Assembly: GCA_017935145.1 (NCBI GenBank)
Contig: JAGBIE010000014.1
Coordinates: 1 to 64,000 of the forward strand
Direction: 5' to 3'
Source: Oscillospiraceae bacterium
Lineage (GTDB): Bacteria; Bacillota; Clostridia; Oscillospirales; Oscillospiraceae
Length of the DNA stretch: 64,000 nucleotides
In this document: positions 15,265 to 23,736 of the stretch, piece after piece
Numbering within the stretch: the stretch's first letter is position 1
Layout: the number at the start of each line of letters is the position of its first letter
Translations under genes and position numbers: made by a program
The notes under the pieces: generated by a model
What the model was told of the DNA's origin: nothing
The model's database searches: none
What the model saw: only the letters and a program-made list of their open reading frames with translations

Positions 15265-17142
15265 TTAGCCCTCCTTAATTGCATGGAACGGGCAGGTGGT
15301 AATACATGCGCCGCACTTGATGCAAACTTCGGGGTTGATGTGATACGGGCTCTTCAGCTCGCCGGTGATAGCGCCCACAGGACAGCCACGGGCACACTTG
15401 CTACAGCCCTTGCAGAGGGTGGGGTCAATCTGAATGGGAATGAGCTTCTTGCACACGCCAGCGGGGCAACGCTTATCGTAGATGTGAGCCTCATATTCCT
15501 TGCGGAACTTCTGAATGGTAGAAACCACAGGGGAGGGAGCGGTCTTACCCAAACCACACAGAGCAGTGTTGGAGATGACATCGGAGAGTTCTTCCAAGAG
15601 TTCAATATCACCATCGCGACCTTCACCATTGACAATGCGTTCCAGAATTTCCAACATACGGCGAGTACCCTCACGGCAGGGGGTGCACTTACCGCAGGAT
15701 TCCTTCTGGGTAAAGTTCATGAAGAAACGAGCTACTTCCACCATGCAGGTGTCTTCGTCCATGGCGACCAGACCACCAGAACCGATGATAGCGCCAGCCT
15801 TCTTCAGACTGTCAAAGTCCAAAGGCATGTCCAGTTCTTCTTCTGTCAGACAACCACCGGAAGGACCGCCAATCTGCACAGCCTTGAACTTCTTGCCACC
15901 ACGCATGCCACCGCCGATGTCATAGATGACCTCACGGAGGGTGGTGCCCATGGGCACTTCAATGAGACCTGCGTTGACCACGTTGCCGGAAAGGGCAAAG
16001 GTCTTAGCGCCAGGGCTATTTTCAGGACCAATCTTCTTGTACCACTGAGCGCCGTTCTTGACGATGTCAGCCACATTGGCAAAAGTTTCCACGTTGTTCA
16101 GTACCGTGGGCTTGTCAAACAGACCATGTTCCACCGTGCGGGGAGGTTTGGTACGGGGCATGCCACGCTTGCCTTCAATAGAGCCGGTCAGTGCAGAACC
16201 TTCACCGCAGACGAATGCGCCTGCGCCACGGTTAATGTGGAAATGCACGGAAATATTGGTGCCCAAAATGTTGTCACCCATAATGCCCAACTCTTCTGCC
16301 TGACGGATGGCGTTGGCAAGACGGGAAACAGCCAAGGGATACTCAGCACGAACATAGATGTAGGCTTCCGTAGCGCCAGTAGCCACGGCAGCAATGAGCA
16401 TGCCTTCCAGCATGCGGTGGGGGTCACTTTCCATGACGGAACGATCCATAAAGGCACCAGGGTCGCCTTCATCGCCATTGCAAACCACATATTTGGGGAA
16501 TTCCTTCTGGCGCTTCACCTGACTCCATTTGTAACCGCAGGGGAAACCACCGCCACCTCTACCACGGAGGTTAGAGTCGGAAACTTCCTGCACAATTTCA
16601 TCGGGGGTCATCTCGAACAGAGCTTTTTCCAAAGCTTCGTAGCCACCAACAGCCAAATATTCCTCAATGGATTCGGGGTCAATTTCACCGCAGTGCTCCA
16701 GCACCATGCGGTGCTGTTTTTCGTAGAAGGGGATGTGCTTCCTTTCGCAGTAGACAGTGCCATTCAGCTTGTATGCCAAACGTTCCACCAGTTCACCGCC
16801 GAGGATGGTTTTTTCAATAATTTCGTCACAATCTTCCACCTTGACCTTGGTGTAAAGCCAACCTTGGGGTTCAATACGAACCAAGGGACCCATTTCACAG
16901 AAACCAGTGCAACCGGTTTTGCACATGCGGATGTCGTCAGAGTGGGGATCTTTCACCAGCGCCAACTCGCAGACAATGTTGTTGTCCTTGATCAGCTGTG
17001 CCAGTTTGTTATAAATGTCCATAGAGCCGGATGCCATACAGCCCGTGCCCGTGCAGACCAAGATTTTCTTTAGTTCTTTGCTTCTTGCAGCAATGTATTC
17101 CTTGCGCAGAGCAATGAGTTCTTTTCTATTGTTCAGTTTCAT
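15265..17142 (-). CDS. hydB: Bifurcating hydrogenase beta subunit (NuoF-like, NADH/FMN)
   Basis: 625 residues from the ATG at 17142 (8 bases after AAGGAG; overlaps the hydC stop as TGATG). Domain order: thioredoxin-like [2Fe-2S] domain (CTGTGCMASG, CKTGCTGFCEMGP), NuoF core with FMN/NADH motifs (NLRGRGGGGFPCGYKW, GDEGDPGAFMDR), the [4Fe-4S] motif ESCGKCTPCREG, and a C-terminal two-cluster ferredoxin domain (CKGCSKCARGCP, CIKCGACITTCP). It is the NAD(H)-binding subunit and the proposed bifurcation site in HydABC. Confidence 0.95.
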   Translation of the reverse strand: MKLNNRKELIALRKEYIAARSKELKKILVCTGTGCMASGSMDIYNKLAQLIKDNNIVCELALVKDPHSDDIRMCKTGCTGFCEMGPLVRIEPQGWLYTKVKVEDCDEIIEKTILGGELVERLAYKLNGTVYCERKHIPFYEKQHRMVLEHCGEIDPESIEEYLAVGGYEALEKALFEMTPDEIVQEVSDSNLRGRGGGGFPCGYKWSQVKRQKEFPKYVVCNGDEGDPGAFMDRSVMESDPHRMLEGMLIAAVATGATEAYIYVRAEYPLAVSRLANAIRQAEELGIMGDNILGTNISVHFHINRGAGAFVCGEGSALTGSIEGKRGMPRTKPPRTVEHGLFDKPTVLNNVETFANVADIVKNGAQWYKKIGPENSPGAKTFALSGNVVNAGLIEVPMGTTLREVIYDIGGGMRGGKKFKAVQIGGPSGGCLTEEELDMPLDFDSLKKAGAIIGSGGLVAMDEDTCMVEVARFFMNFTQKESCGKCTPCREGTRRMLEILERIVNGEGRDGDIELLEELSDVISNTALCGLGKTAPSPVVSTIQKFRKEYEAHIYDKRCPAGVCKKLIPIQIDPTLCKGCSKCARGCPVGAITGELKSPYHINPEVCIKCGACITTCPFHAIKEG

Positions 17143-17618
17143 CACAAGGACTCCTTCAACTCATTCAGCAGTTGGATGGCCTTCTCCGGTGTCATGGAGG
17201 GATAGACCTTATCGTTTACCATCATAGCAGGAGCAAGACCGCAAGCGCCCAAGCAGGCAACGGTTTCCACGGTGAAATTCAAATCATCCGTGGTTTTCTT
17301 GCTTTCGCTGAGCCCTAATTCATCCCGCAGTGCTTTGAGGATGGGGGTGGACTTACGCACATGGCAAGCTGTGCCATCGCAGACCTTAATGATGTACTTG
17401 CCCTTGGGTTCTAAGGAGAAATTCTCATAGAAAGTGGCAACGCCGTACAGTTGTGCTTCGCTGACGCCAATTTTGGCGGCAATGTAGGGAATGGTTTCCT
17501 GAGGAAGATAGTGATACTCCTCCTGCACCGCCTGCAAAATGGCGATGGTGGAACTGGGCTTAGCGCCCAACTGGTCGATGACTCTGTCGACCACAGCGGT
17601 GTCAAACGTCTTGCTCAT
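17142..17618 (-). CDS. hydC: Bifurcating hydrogenase gamma subunit (NuoE-like)
   Basis: 158 residues from the ATG at 17618, preceded by GGAGG. A helical head is followed by a thioredoxin-like [2Fe-2S] domain with CDGTACHVRKS and CLGACGLAPAM, giving the four NuoE cysteines. First gene of hydCBA. Its ribosome site lies directly after a terminator-like hairpin and its start overlaps a possible leader ORF, so its expression may be attenuated. Confidence 0.93.
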   Translation of the reverse strand: MSKTFDTAVVDRVIDQLGAKPSSTIAILQAVQEEYHYLPQETIPYIAAKIGVSEAQLYGVATFYENFSLEPKGKYIIKVCDGTACHVRKSTPILKALRDELGLSESKKTTDDLNFTVETVACLGACGLAPAMMVNDKVYPSMTPEKAIQLLNELKESL

Positions 17619-17685
17619 AATTACCTCCATAAAAAAGGAAAGATGTGCAACAAAGGTTATGTAAACCAATCTCCTTACAACACAT
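17602..17685 (-). CDS. Possible 27-residue leader peptide of the hyd operon
   Basis: An ATG (17685-17683) has GGAGG four bases upstream and opens a frame of 27 codons, MCCKEIGLHNLCCTSFLFYG and seven more, ending in TGA at 17604-17602 inside hydC (out of frame with it). Cys-Cys pairs occur at residues 2-3 and 12-13. The start codon lies in the 5' arm and the second pair near the 3' arm of a hairpin. No homology is known; it could be chance. Confidence 0.35.
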   Translation of the reverse strand: MCCKEIGLHNLCCTSFLFYGGNYEQDV

Positions 17686-17691
17686 CTTTCC
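17631..17691 (-). terminator. Terminator-like attenuator hairpin in the hyd leader
   Basis: Minus strand: GGAAAGATGTG (17691-17681) pairs perfectly with CACATCTTTCC (17647-17637), followed at once by T6 (17636-17631). The 33-nt loop holds a small GGTT-TACAT-AACC hairpin. hydC's ribosome site starts right after the T run. Confidence 0.55.
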
Positions 17692-17706
17692 TCCTGATTC
17701 AATTTT

Positions 17707-17736
17707 AATATAACATTCTATGTCGCCAAAAGTCAA
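17707..17736 (-). promoter_or_regulatory. Promoter of hydCBA
   Basis: Minus strand: TTGACT (17736-17731), 18 bases, TATATT (17712-17707). It implies a leader of about 80 nt. Confidence 0.6.
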
Positions 17737-17774
17737 TCAAAAAAACGCCAAAATTTGCAGGAATTCCAAGGGGT

Positions 17775-18920
17775 TTACGATTTTTCCTCATCCTCATCCA
17801 AGCACACCGCCACACCATTTACTTCCACCGATTCATCGGCACGAATGAGAATGTAAGGCACACCACCCAGCACCTTTTTTTGGAGCAGATGACCTTTGTC
17901 GGGCGCGATGCGAATGACCACATCGGGGGTTACTACCTCAATCTTTTTGTGGTCAATGATGTTTTTGGGACTCAATTCCTTTTCAGCGCCAAACTCTTCG
18001 TCCATTCTTTCACAGAATGCAGTGGTTTTTTTCTCGCTAATTCCGCATTCTTCCAGCATGGAAGAAATATCTTCTTTGGAAATCACCAGCGCCTCGGTGT
18101 CCTTGCTTTCCTTGTGTGCCTGAATCATCTGGCACAGTTGCTCGTGAACGGTTTTCACCGCCTCCAAGGTGCATTCTTTATCCAGCGTACTGCCTAAAAT
18201 GCCCTGAAACGCATCTTTCTGCTGATTGGCAGGCATGGGCAGTTGCCCCTTGAACAGGGTGTCCATAAAGCCCTCGTGCCCATCATTTAAATCGTGGGAA
18301 TACACCAGCGCGTTGTAGATATTTGTGCTTCTCTCATCAAAAGAAGGGAAGAGGAAACCCAGTTCCGGCGCAGATACTACCCATCCGGGTTCTGTGTTGT
18401 GGAACTCACTTTCCGATGCCTTGTAGGAAAGGGTCGCCTTGCTCAATTTCACAGGGCAGATGGCGCACTGAATGTAGGAATATACATCGGCGGAGTCCTC
18501 AGAATATTTACCATCCTTCTGCTTAAAAGGCACATCATAGCGGTTGTGGAGGAGCAAAATGAGATAATTTCCCTCCACAGGCTGGGTGGAGATGACCTTC
18601 TCATAGAATTCCATACGGGGCTTGTCCTCGCTGAGGGCAGTATCCCGCAGTTTTATCAGCAGGCTATGTTCCTCGCCCTCTGCCACCTGACGAGTAGAAA
18701 AGGCAAAATCCAACAGATTCTTGTTCAGCGTACCGCTCAAGCAACGGCGGAACAGCGCCAAATACTTCTCCGTCTCATCCTCAGGCATCAGCCCCAAAGA
18801 TTGGGCAAAGGTAGTGATAATTTCCTTCTCTTCGTTTACATAACAACCATAAATGTGGGTGATGGCATGACGCTGGGGTTGGAGTTGACGGCGAATTTCC
18901 GCAATTTCTTTTTCTCTCAT
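17775..18920 (-). CDS. DUF4317 family protein
   Basis: 381 residues, starting MREKEIAEIRRQLQPQRHAI, ahead of which GAGGAAAC serves as ribosome site. It matches the layout of DUF4317, a Clostridia family of unknown function: ITHIYGCYVNEEKEIITTFAQ near the start, then a mixed alpha/beta body, and a C-terminal VVIRIAPDKG strand pair. No signal peptide, membrane segment or catalytic motif was recognised, so it is probably a soluble cytoplasmic protein. It is transcribed alone, divergently from feoAB. Confidence 0.75.
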   Translation of the reverse strand: MREKEIAEIRRQLQPQRHAITHIYGCYVNEEKEIITTFAQSLGLMPEDETEKYLALFRRCLSGTLNKNLLDFAFSTRQVAEGEEHSLLIKLRDTALSEDKPRMEFYEKVISTQPVEGNYLILLLHNRYDVPFKQKDGKYSEDSADVYSYIQCAICPVKLSKATLSYKASESEFHNTEPGWVVSAPELGFLFPSFDERSTNIYNALVYSHDLNDGHEGFMDTLFKGQLPMPANQQKDAFQGILGSTLDKECTLEAVKTVHEQLCQMIQAHKESKDTEALVISKEDISSMLEECGISEKKTTAFCERMDEEFGAEKELSPKNIIDHKKIEVVTPDVVIRIAPDKGHLLQKKVLGGVPYILIRADESVEVNGVAVCLDEDEEKS

Positions 18921-18956
18921 AAAAGTTTCCTCGCTTTAAGGTAAATCTACGAAGAA

Positions 18957-18965
18957 AGTATATCA
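18957..18965 (-). promoter_or_regulatory. Extended -10 promoter of the DUF4317 gene
   Basis: Minus strand TGATATACT fits the extended -10 pattern TGnTATAAT with one mismatch. No good -35 box is seen. Confidence 0.4.
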
Positions 18966-19074
18966 CACCAGCGACCAAAAAGCCATGGAAACTTTGTCAC
19001 ATTTTCCCGCAGAAAGACGTATGGTAAGGTTGAGACTCGCCGTAATCACGGCAGAAGAAGGGAAGTGTCTCACG

Positions 19075-19314
19075 ATGGAAAATATCATGCCCCTATCCCA
19101 ACTGCAGGAGGGCAGTCGCGCTGTGGTAGATGCCGTATTTCTCAAAAGCGCCATGGGTCGTCGAGCACGGGAATTGGGCTTTTTCCCTGGCACAGAGGTG
19201 CAGTGCCTTCGCCGAGCCCCCGCAGGCTCGCCCATTGTCTATAGCGTGCTGGACACCGCTATTGCGCTGCGAAAAACCGATGCCAAACAAATTCAGGTGC
19301 GCCTATGGGACTGA
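19075..19314 (+). CDS. feoA: FeoA domain protein
   Basis: 79 residues from the ATG at 19075, chosen because the SH3-like FeoA domain begins just after it (MPLSQLQEGSRAVVDAVF); the ribosome site is weak (AAGGGA about 10 bases upstream). LKSAMGRRARELGFFPGTEV is the typical central segment. FeoA is a small cytoplasmic partner of the FeoB ferrous iron transporter. Its stop lies 10 bases inside feoB, so the two are coupled. Confidence 0.85.
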   Translation: MENIMPLSQLQEGSRAVVDAVFLKSAMGRRARELGFFPGTEVQCLRRAPAGSPIVYSVLDTAIALRKTDAKQIQVRLWD

Positions 19315-21176
19315 CCTTTTCCTCTACAGGACGAAATCTACGAAAAACTCCCATACTGCCCCAAACAGGCATTACCATTGCCCTGATGGGCAATCCCAAC
19401 GTGGGCAAAAGTACCCTTTTTAATGCCCTTACAGGGAAAAATCAGCACACTGGCAACTGGCCGGGAAAAACCGTGGAGTTGGCCACGGGATGCTTTTCCC
19501 ACAAAGGTCAAAACTACACTTTGGTGGATCTCCCCGGCACCTATTCCTTGGTGTCCAAATCACCGGAAGAAGAGGTGGCAAACGACTACCTCCTATGTGC
19601 AAATCCCCGTTTGGTGGCGGTGGTCTGCGATGCTACTTGCCTTCGGCGCAATCTCGCCCTTGTTTTGCAGGTGATGCAAAAGCATCCTCGTGTCATCGTC
19701 TGCCTCAACCTCATGGATGAAGCAAAACGGGATGGTATCCGTGTGGATATATCAAAACTGGAGCGATTGTTGGGCGTGCCTGTTGTACCCATGTCCGCAG
19801 GCACGGGGCAGGGGATGGATGAATTCTTAGATCGCCTTGCCCCTACCTTAAAAAGCGATGGACATCAGCACACACTACTTTCTCCCCATGCCACTTTTAC
19901 GGGCTCAAAAGAGCGAAAAGACCAGTTTTTAGCGCAGTATTTTGTCCGTGAGGGAGAAAAAATTGCCACCCAATGCCTCGGTGGCAATACCAAGAGAAAA
20001 ACCCTGTCTCAGCGAATGGATACCATCGCCATGGGGAAAATCACAGGTCCTATCTGCATGCTCCTTTTGTTGTTTTTGACCCTATGGATCACCATCATCG
20101 GCGCAAACTACCCCTCGCAAATGTTGCAGGAGTGCTTCGACCGCCTTGGGCTCCTGCTTCAAAAAGCACTGACTTCTACACCCGATTTCATCCGCCTCCC
20201 GCTGTTGGACGGCGTCTACGCCACCATGACGCGAGTGATTGCCGTTATGCTCCCACCCATGGCAATCTTTTTCCCCCTGTTCACCCTCTTGGAGGATTGG
20301 GGCTATCTGCCCCGAGTGGCATTCTTTACCGACCATGCCTTTCAGTGTTGCGGTAGTTGTGGCAAACAGGCGCTCACCATGTGCATGGGTCTGGGATGCA
20401 ACGCCGCAGGCGTTATGGGATGCCGTATCATCGATTCCCCACGGGAACGAAATATTGCCGTTATTACCAATGCCATGGTGCCTTGCAACGGCAGATTTCC
20501 CATGCTCATTTCGCTGATTTCAGCCTTTTTTGGTAGCAAGGGCGCATATTCTGCCCTGATTCTCATGGCATTTTTGCTCCTTGGTGTGGTGATGACTTTG
20601 TTGCAGTCTAAACTACTGTCCCACACACTTTTGCGTGGCGATGAAAGTTCCTTTGCCATGGAATTACCACCCTTCCGCCGTCCGCAAATGCGGAAATTGC
20701 TCTATCGTTCCTTTGTAGATCGCACCCTGTTCGTCTTAGGAAGGGCAGTGATGGTTGCCGCCCCAGCAGGACTTATTTTGTGGGTTTGTACCGCTATTGC
20801 GCCCAATGGCATATCCCTCTTAACCCACATAAGCAATTTCCTAGAACCCATGGGGCGTGGGTTGGGAGTTAGTGGTGCTGTACTTGCGGCATTCCTTTTG
20901 GGAACACCTGCCAATGAATTGGTGCTCCCCATTCTTCTCATGGCATTGGGAGTAGGGGATAGCGCCTTGGACCTATTGGGCGCAGGGTGGACGTGGCAGA
21001 CCGCCCTTTGCGCTATGGTGCTTTGTCTGTTTCACTGGCCCTGTAGCACCACCATCCTCACAGCCTATCGGGAAACCAAGCGACTTTCCATTACCGCCCT
21101 TACCATACTTGTACCAACCGTCACGGGTGTTGCCCTTTGCCTCCTATTGCGCTACTTTTTCGCCCTCATGGCATAA
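19305..21176 (+). CDS. feoB: Ferrous iron transporter FeoB
   Basis: 623 residues. The N-terminal G domain has GNPNVGKSTLFNALTG (about 29), DLPGTYSL and NLMDEAKR (G4-like); the membrane domain (about 245-620) has two gate regions. The first gate is unusually cysteine-rich: FQCCGSCGKQALTMCMGLGCNAAGVMGCR, in pieces CCGSC, MCMGLGC and GC, and is followed by PCNGRFPM, where classical FeoB has SCGARLP. The protein is shorter than E. coli FeoB (about 770). It imports Fe2+ and would feed the many Fe-S enzymes encoded nearby. Confidence 0.93.
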   Translation: MGLTFSSTGRNLRKTPILPQTGITIALMGNPNVGKSTLFNALTGKNQHTGNWPGKTVELATGCFSHKGQNYTLVDLPGTYSLVSKSPEEEVANDYLLCANPRLVAVVCDATCLRRNLALVLQVMQKHPRVIVCLNLMDEAKRDGIRVDISKLERLLGVPVVPMSAGTGQGMDEFLDRLAPTLKSDGHQHTLLSPHATFTGSKERKDQFLAQYFVREGEKIATQCLGGNTKRKTLSQRMDTIAMGKITGPICMLLLLFLTLWITIIGANYPSQMLQECFDRLGLLLQKALTSTPDFIRLPLLDGVYATMTRVIAVMLPPMAIFFPLFTLLEDWGYLPRVAFFTDHAFQCCGSCGKQALTMCMGLGCNAAGVMGCRIIDSPRERNIAVITNAMVPCNGRFPMLISLISAFFGSKGAYSALILMAFLLLGVVMTLLQSKLLSHTLLRGDESSFAMELPPFRRPQMRKLLYRSFVDRTLFVLGRAVMVAAPAGLILWVCTAIAPNGISLLTHISNFLEPMGRGLGVSGAVLAAFLLGTPANELVLPILLMALGVGDSALDLLGAGWTWQTALCAMVLCLFHWPCSTTILTAYRETKRLSITALTILVPTVTGVALCLLLRYFFALMA

Positions 21177-21213
21177 AAAAAGAGCGAGTCCCAAAAGGGA
21201 CTCGCTTTCTTTT
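21177..21213. terminator. Bidirectional terminator between feoB and rplL
   Basis: The stem AGCGAGTCCC / GGGACTCGCT with loop AAAA is flanked by A-rich and T-rich tracts. Confidence 0.9.
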
Positions 21214-21228
21214 TTTCGGAAAGTGAAA

Positions 21229-21603
21229 TTACTTAATTTCGACTTCAGCGCCAGCTTCCTTCAGCTCGGCTTCGATCTTTTCAGCTTCTTCCTTGGAAAC
21301 AGCTTCCTTCAGGGTCTTGGGAGCGCCGTCAACCAGGTCCTTAGCTTCCTTCAGGCCCAGGCCAGTGATGCCACGGACAACCTTGATAACGCCGATCTTG
21401 TTAGCGCCAGCGCTCTTCAGGATAACGTCAAATTCGGTCTTTTCTTCAGCAGCTTCAGCAGCGCCAGCAACGGGAGCAGCAACAGCAGCAGCAGCGGCGG
21501 AAACGCCAAATTCGTCTTCCAGAGCGTGAACCAGTTCAGCCAGTTCCAGAACGCTAAGAGCCTTAACTTCTTCAATCATAGCAGTGATTTTTTCGGATGC
21601 CAT
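21229..21603 (-). CDS. rplL: 50S ribosomal protein L7/L12
   Basis: 124 residues, GGAGG before the ATG. N-terminal dimerisation helices ([20 protein letters not shown]), an Ala-rich hinge (about 35-52), and the globular domain with EKTEFDVIL and [20 protein letters not shown]. It forms the ribosomal stalk with L10, encoded 41 bases upstream, and recruits translation factors. Confidence 0.98.
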   Translation of the reverse strand: MASEKITAMIEEVKALSVLELAELVHALEDEFGVSAAAAAVAAPVAGAAEAAEEKTEFDVILKSAGANKIGVIKVVRGITGLGLKEAKDLVDGAPKTLKEAVSKEEAEKIEAELKEAGAEVEIK

Positions 21604-21644
21604 TTTAAATTACCTCCAATATGTGTTGTTTGTTGTGTTTAAGA

Positions 21645-22181
21645 TTACTCGGCTGCAGCTTCTGCGGCAGCTTCGACAGGAGCGCCACCCTTGGCCTGGC
21701 AGATTTGATCCAGAACAACGGCGAGGCTGGTGATGGGAGCCAGGAAAGTACCAAGAACCTGAGCAACAAGAGCGTCCTTGGAAGGCAGTTCGCCAAAGGA
21801 CTTCAGTTCGTCAACAGACAGAACCTTGCCTTCGACCATGCCACCCTTAATCTTGATGAGGTCCTTATTCTTCTTGGCGTACTCGCAGATGATGCGAGCA
21901 GGGGCGATGGGATCGCCAGTGGTGCGGGCCATGGAAGTCGTGCCGTTGAGCAGTTCATCAAACTCGCTGTAGCCAATCTTATTAGCGGCGAAGCGGGTCA
22001 GAGTGTTCTTGACAACAGTGTACTCCACGCCTGCGGCACGGAACTGATTTCTCAGTTCGGTATCCTGTGCAACCGTGATGCCTTTGTAGTCAACAAAGAC
22101 AGCGGAAGTGGATTCCTGCAATTTAGCGGCCAGTTCTTCAACCAGAGCCTTCTTGCTTTCCAGTACCTTTGCGTTGGGCAT
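21645..22181 (-). CDS. rplJ: 50S ribosomal protein L10
   Basis: 178 residues. It starts MPNAKVLESKKALVEELAAKL and has the FVDYKGITVAQDTELRNQFR and YTVVKNTLTRFA segments of L10; the C terminus is Ala/Glu-rich, the part that binds L7/L12 dimers. A GGAGG lies before the ATG. The upstream mRNA carries an L10 leader with an attenuator, so L10(L12) should repress its own operon. Confidence 0.98.
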   Translation of the reverse strand: MPNAKVLESKKALVEELAAKLQESTSAVFVDYKGITVAQDTELRNQFRAAGVEYTVVKNTLTRFAANKIGYSEFDELLNGTTSMARTTGDPIAPARIICEYAKKNKDLIKIKGGMVEGKVLSVDELKSFGELPSKDALVAQVLGTFLAPITSLAVVLDQICQAKGGAPVEAAAEAAAE

Positions 22182-22194
22182 TCAGTGTCACCTC

Positions 22195-22323
22195 CGAATT
22201 AAAATAAAAAATGCCTCATGCCAACAGACACGAGGACACAGACATAACATAAGAAATGTAAGCATCACCTCGGCAGGATGAGGACTCTCATTACGGCTTG
22301 CGCCTCCTGCTGTCTTTGGCAGC
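22195..22323 (-). ncRNA. Ribosomal protein L10 leader (autoregulatory mRNA element)
   Basis: Between the rplJ promoter and its start the minus strand has the L10-leader pattern: GCTGCC...GGCAGC-type pairing with CAGCAGGAGGCG, CCTCATCCTGCCGAGGTGAT, then a terminator (CCTCGTG / CATGAGG plus T6, 22235-22206). In Firmicutes the L10(L12) complex binds this element and favours termination. Confidence 0.85.
22206..22235 (-). terminator. Attenuator terminator of the L10 leader
   Basis: Minus strand: CCTCGTG (22235-22229), 8-base loop, CATGAGG (22220-22214), then CA and T6. Confidence 0.75.
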
Positions 22324-22329
22324 TTGTAT

Positions 22330-22358
22330 ACTATAACAGACAAAGATTCTCTTGTCAA
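22330..22358 (-). promoter_or_regulatory. Sigma-A promoter of rplJL
   Basis: Minus strand: TTGACA (22358-22353), 17 bases, TATAGT (22335-22330). Confidence 0.9.
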
Positions 22359-22403
22359 CAACTTTTGCAGAAAAAAATAAGCAAAATTATCAACTTTTTT
22401 CAC

Positions 22404-22440
22404 AAAAAAGTACAGGCATCGCCGAAGCGATGCCTGTCTT
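22404..22440 (-). terminator. Terminator after rplA
   Basis: The 11-bp stem ACAGGCATCGC / GCGATGCCTGT closes a TTCG loop on the minus strand and is followed by AC and T6. Confidence 0.9.
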
Positions 22441-22447
22441 TTGTAAA

Positions 22448-23137
22448 TTAATACTTGGCGGTGTTCACGCGGATGCCAGGGCCCATGGTGGAAGCCACAG
22501 TGCAGCTTCTCAGGTACTGACCCTTAGCAGCGGCGGGCTTAGCCTTGACGATGGCGCCCATGAGAGCGTCAAAGTTTTCCTGCAGCTTCTGTGCGCCGAA
22601 GGAAGCCTTGCCGATGGGGCAGTGGATGATGTTGGTCTTGTCAAGACGATACTCAATCTTACCAGCCTTGATTTCAGCGATGGCAGCAGCCACGTTGGGA
22701 GTCACAGTGCCAGCCTTGGGGGAGGGCATCAGACCCTTGGGGCCCAGAACCTTACCCAGACGGCCAACCACACCCATCATGTCGGGAGTGGCAACGACCA
22801 CATCAAAGTCGAACCAGTTTTCCTTGGTGATCTTTTCCACCAATTCCATACCGCCTGCATAGTCAGCGCCGGCAGCCTGAGCTTCTTCCAGCTTAGCGTC
22901 CTTAGCGAAGACCAGAACCTTGCTGACCTTGCCAGTGCCGTTGGGAAGCACGATAGCGCCACGGACCTGCTGGTCAGCATGACGGGAGTCAACACCCAGA
23001 CGGATGTGAGCTTCGATGGTTTCATCGAACTTAGCAGTAGCGGATTTGACAACCAGCTCCATGGCGTCAGCGGCTTCGTACTGAGCGCTGCGGTCAATGA
23101 GCTTGGCATTATTTTGATATTTTTTACCTCTGAACAA
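22448..23137 (-). CDS. rplA: 50S ribosomal protein L1
   Basis: 229 residues from a TTG start (23137-23135) 9 bases after AGGAGG; this gives [16 protein letters not shown], in line with L1 N termini, while the longer frame adds 19 unlike residues. It has [20 protein letters not shown], the L1 signature, and the usual length of about 230. L1 binds the 23S rRNA stalk and is a translational repressor of the L11-L1 operon in bacteria. Confidence 0.97.
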   Translation of the reverse strand: MFRGKKYQNNAKLIDRSAQYEAADAMELVVKSATAKFDETIEAHIRLGVDSRHADQQVRGAIVLPNGTGKVSKVLVFAKDAKLEEAQAAGADYAGGMELVEKITKENWFDFDVVVATPDMMGVVGRLGKVLGPKGLMPSPKAGTVTPNVAAAIAEIKAGKIEYRLDKTNIIHCPIGKASFGAQKLQENFDALMGAIVKAKPAAAKGQYLRSCTVASTMGPGIRVNTAKY

Positions 23138-23227
23138 TGTAATTATCCTCCTTAGTGGTATTCGGAATAATCCTCCCACATATTGATGAGGCATCTGAGT
23201 CTTGCTCAGGCCTCGGTGAAGTTAAAA

Positions 23228-23653
23228 TTAGTCGACAACAGTGATGCCCATGGAGCGGCAAGTGCCGGCCACCTGGCTCATAGCGGCTTCGATGGAAGCA
23301 GCGGTCAGGTCGGGCATTTTCTTTTCGGCAATCTCACGAACCTGAGCGGTGGTGATGGTAGCAACCTTGTTCTTGTTGGGAACACCAGAACCCTTGTCCG
23401 CACCAACAGCCTTGAGAATCAGGGTGGGGGTGGGGGGAGTCTTGGTGATAAAGGTGAAGCTGCGGTCAGCGTACACAGTGATGACCACGGGAATCTTGAA
23501 ACCAGCCTGGTCCTTGGTACGCTCGTTGAATTCTTTAATGAACTGGGCAATGTTCACACCGTGCTGACCCAGAGCGGGGCCAACGGGGGGAGAAGCAGTT
23601 GCCTTTGCAGCAGGAATCTGCAGTTTAATATAACCAGTAACTTTCTGTGCCAT
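23228..23653 (-). CDS. rplK: 50S ribosomal protein L11
   Basis: 141 residues from the ATG at 23653, 8 bases after GGAGG. It begins [30 protein letters not shown], which is typical, and has SMGITVVD at the C terminus. It forms the GTPase-associated centre with 23S rRNA. The order nusG-rplK-rplA is the conserved bacterial one. A hairpin in the gap to rplA (23165-23221) is a candidate L1 site. Confidence 0.98.
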   Translation of the reverse strand: MAQKVTGYIKLQIPAAKATASPPVGPALGQHGVNIAQFIKEFNERTKDQAGFKIPVVITVYADRSFTFITKTPPTPTLILKAVGADKGSGVPNKNKVATITTAQVREIAEKKMPDLTAASIEAAMSQVAGTCRSMGITVVD

Positions 23654-23736
23654 GAAAAGCACCTCCTAAGAATTTGTGGTGATACGCAAATGCGTATTTT
23701 TGGCGGGGTCAAGCCCCTCCCACGTTCGCAATGAAC

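Noticed and set aside
14716..17073. A long open frame on the plus strand (785 codons) opposite hydB/hydA
   Set aside because: It mirrors strongly supported genes with conserved Fe-S motifs and has no ribosome site, domain or promoter of its own; the length reflects codon bias of the true strand.
18921..19074. Fur-box-like operator before feoA
   Set aside because: No inverted repeat close to GATAATGATAATCATTATC was found, and no convincing promoter with a 16-18 base spacer either.
22188..22403. A 71-codon frame upstream of rplJ
   Set aside because: It spans the promoter and the L10 leader.
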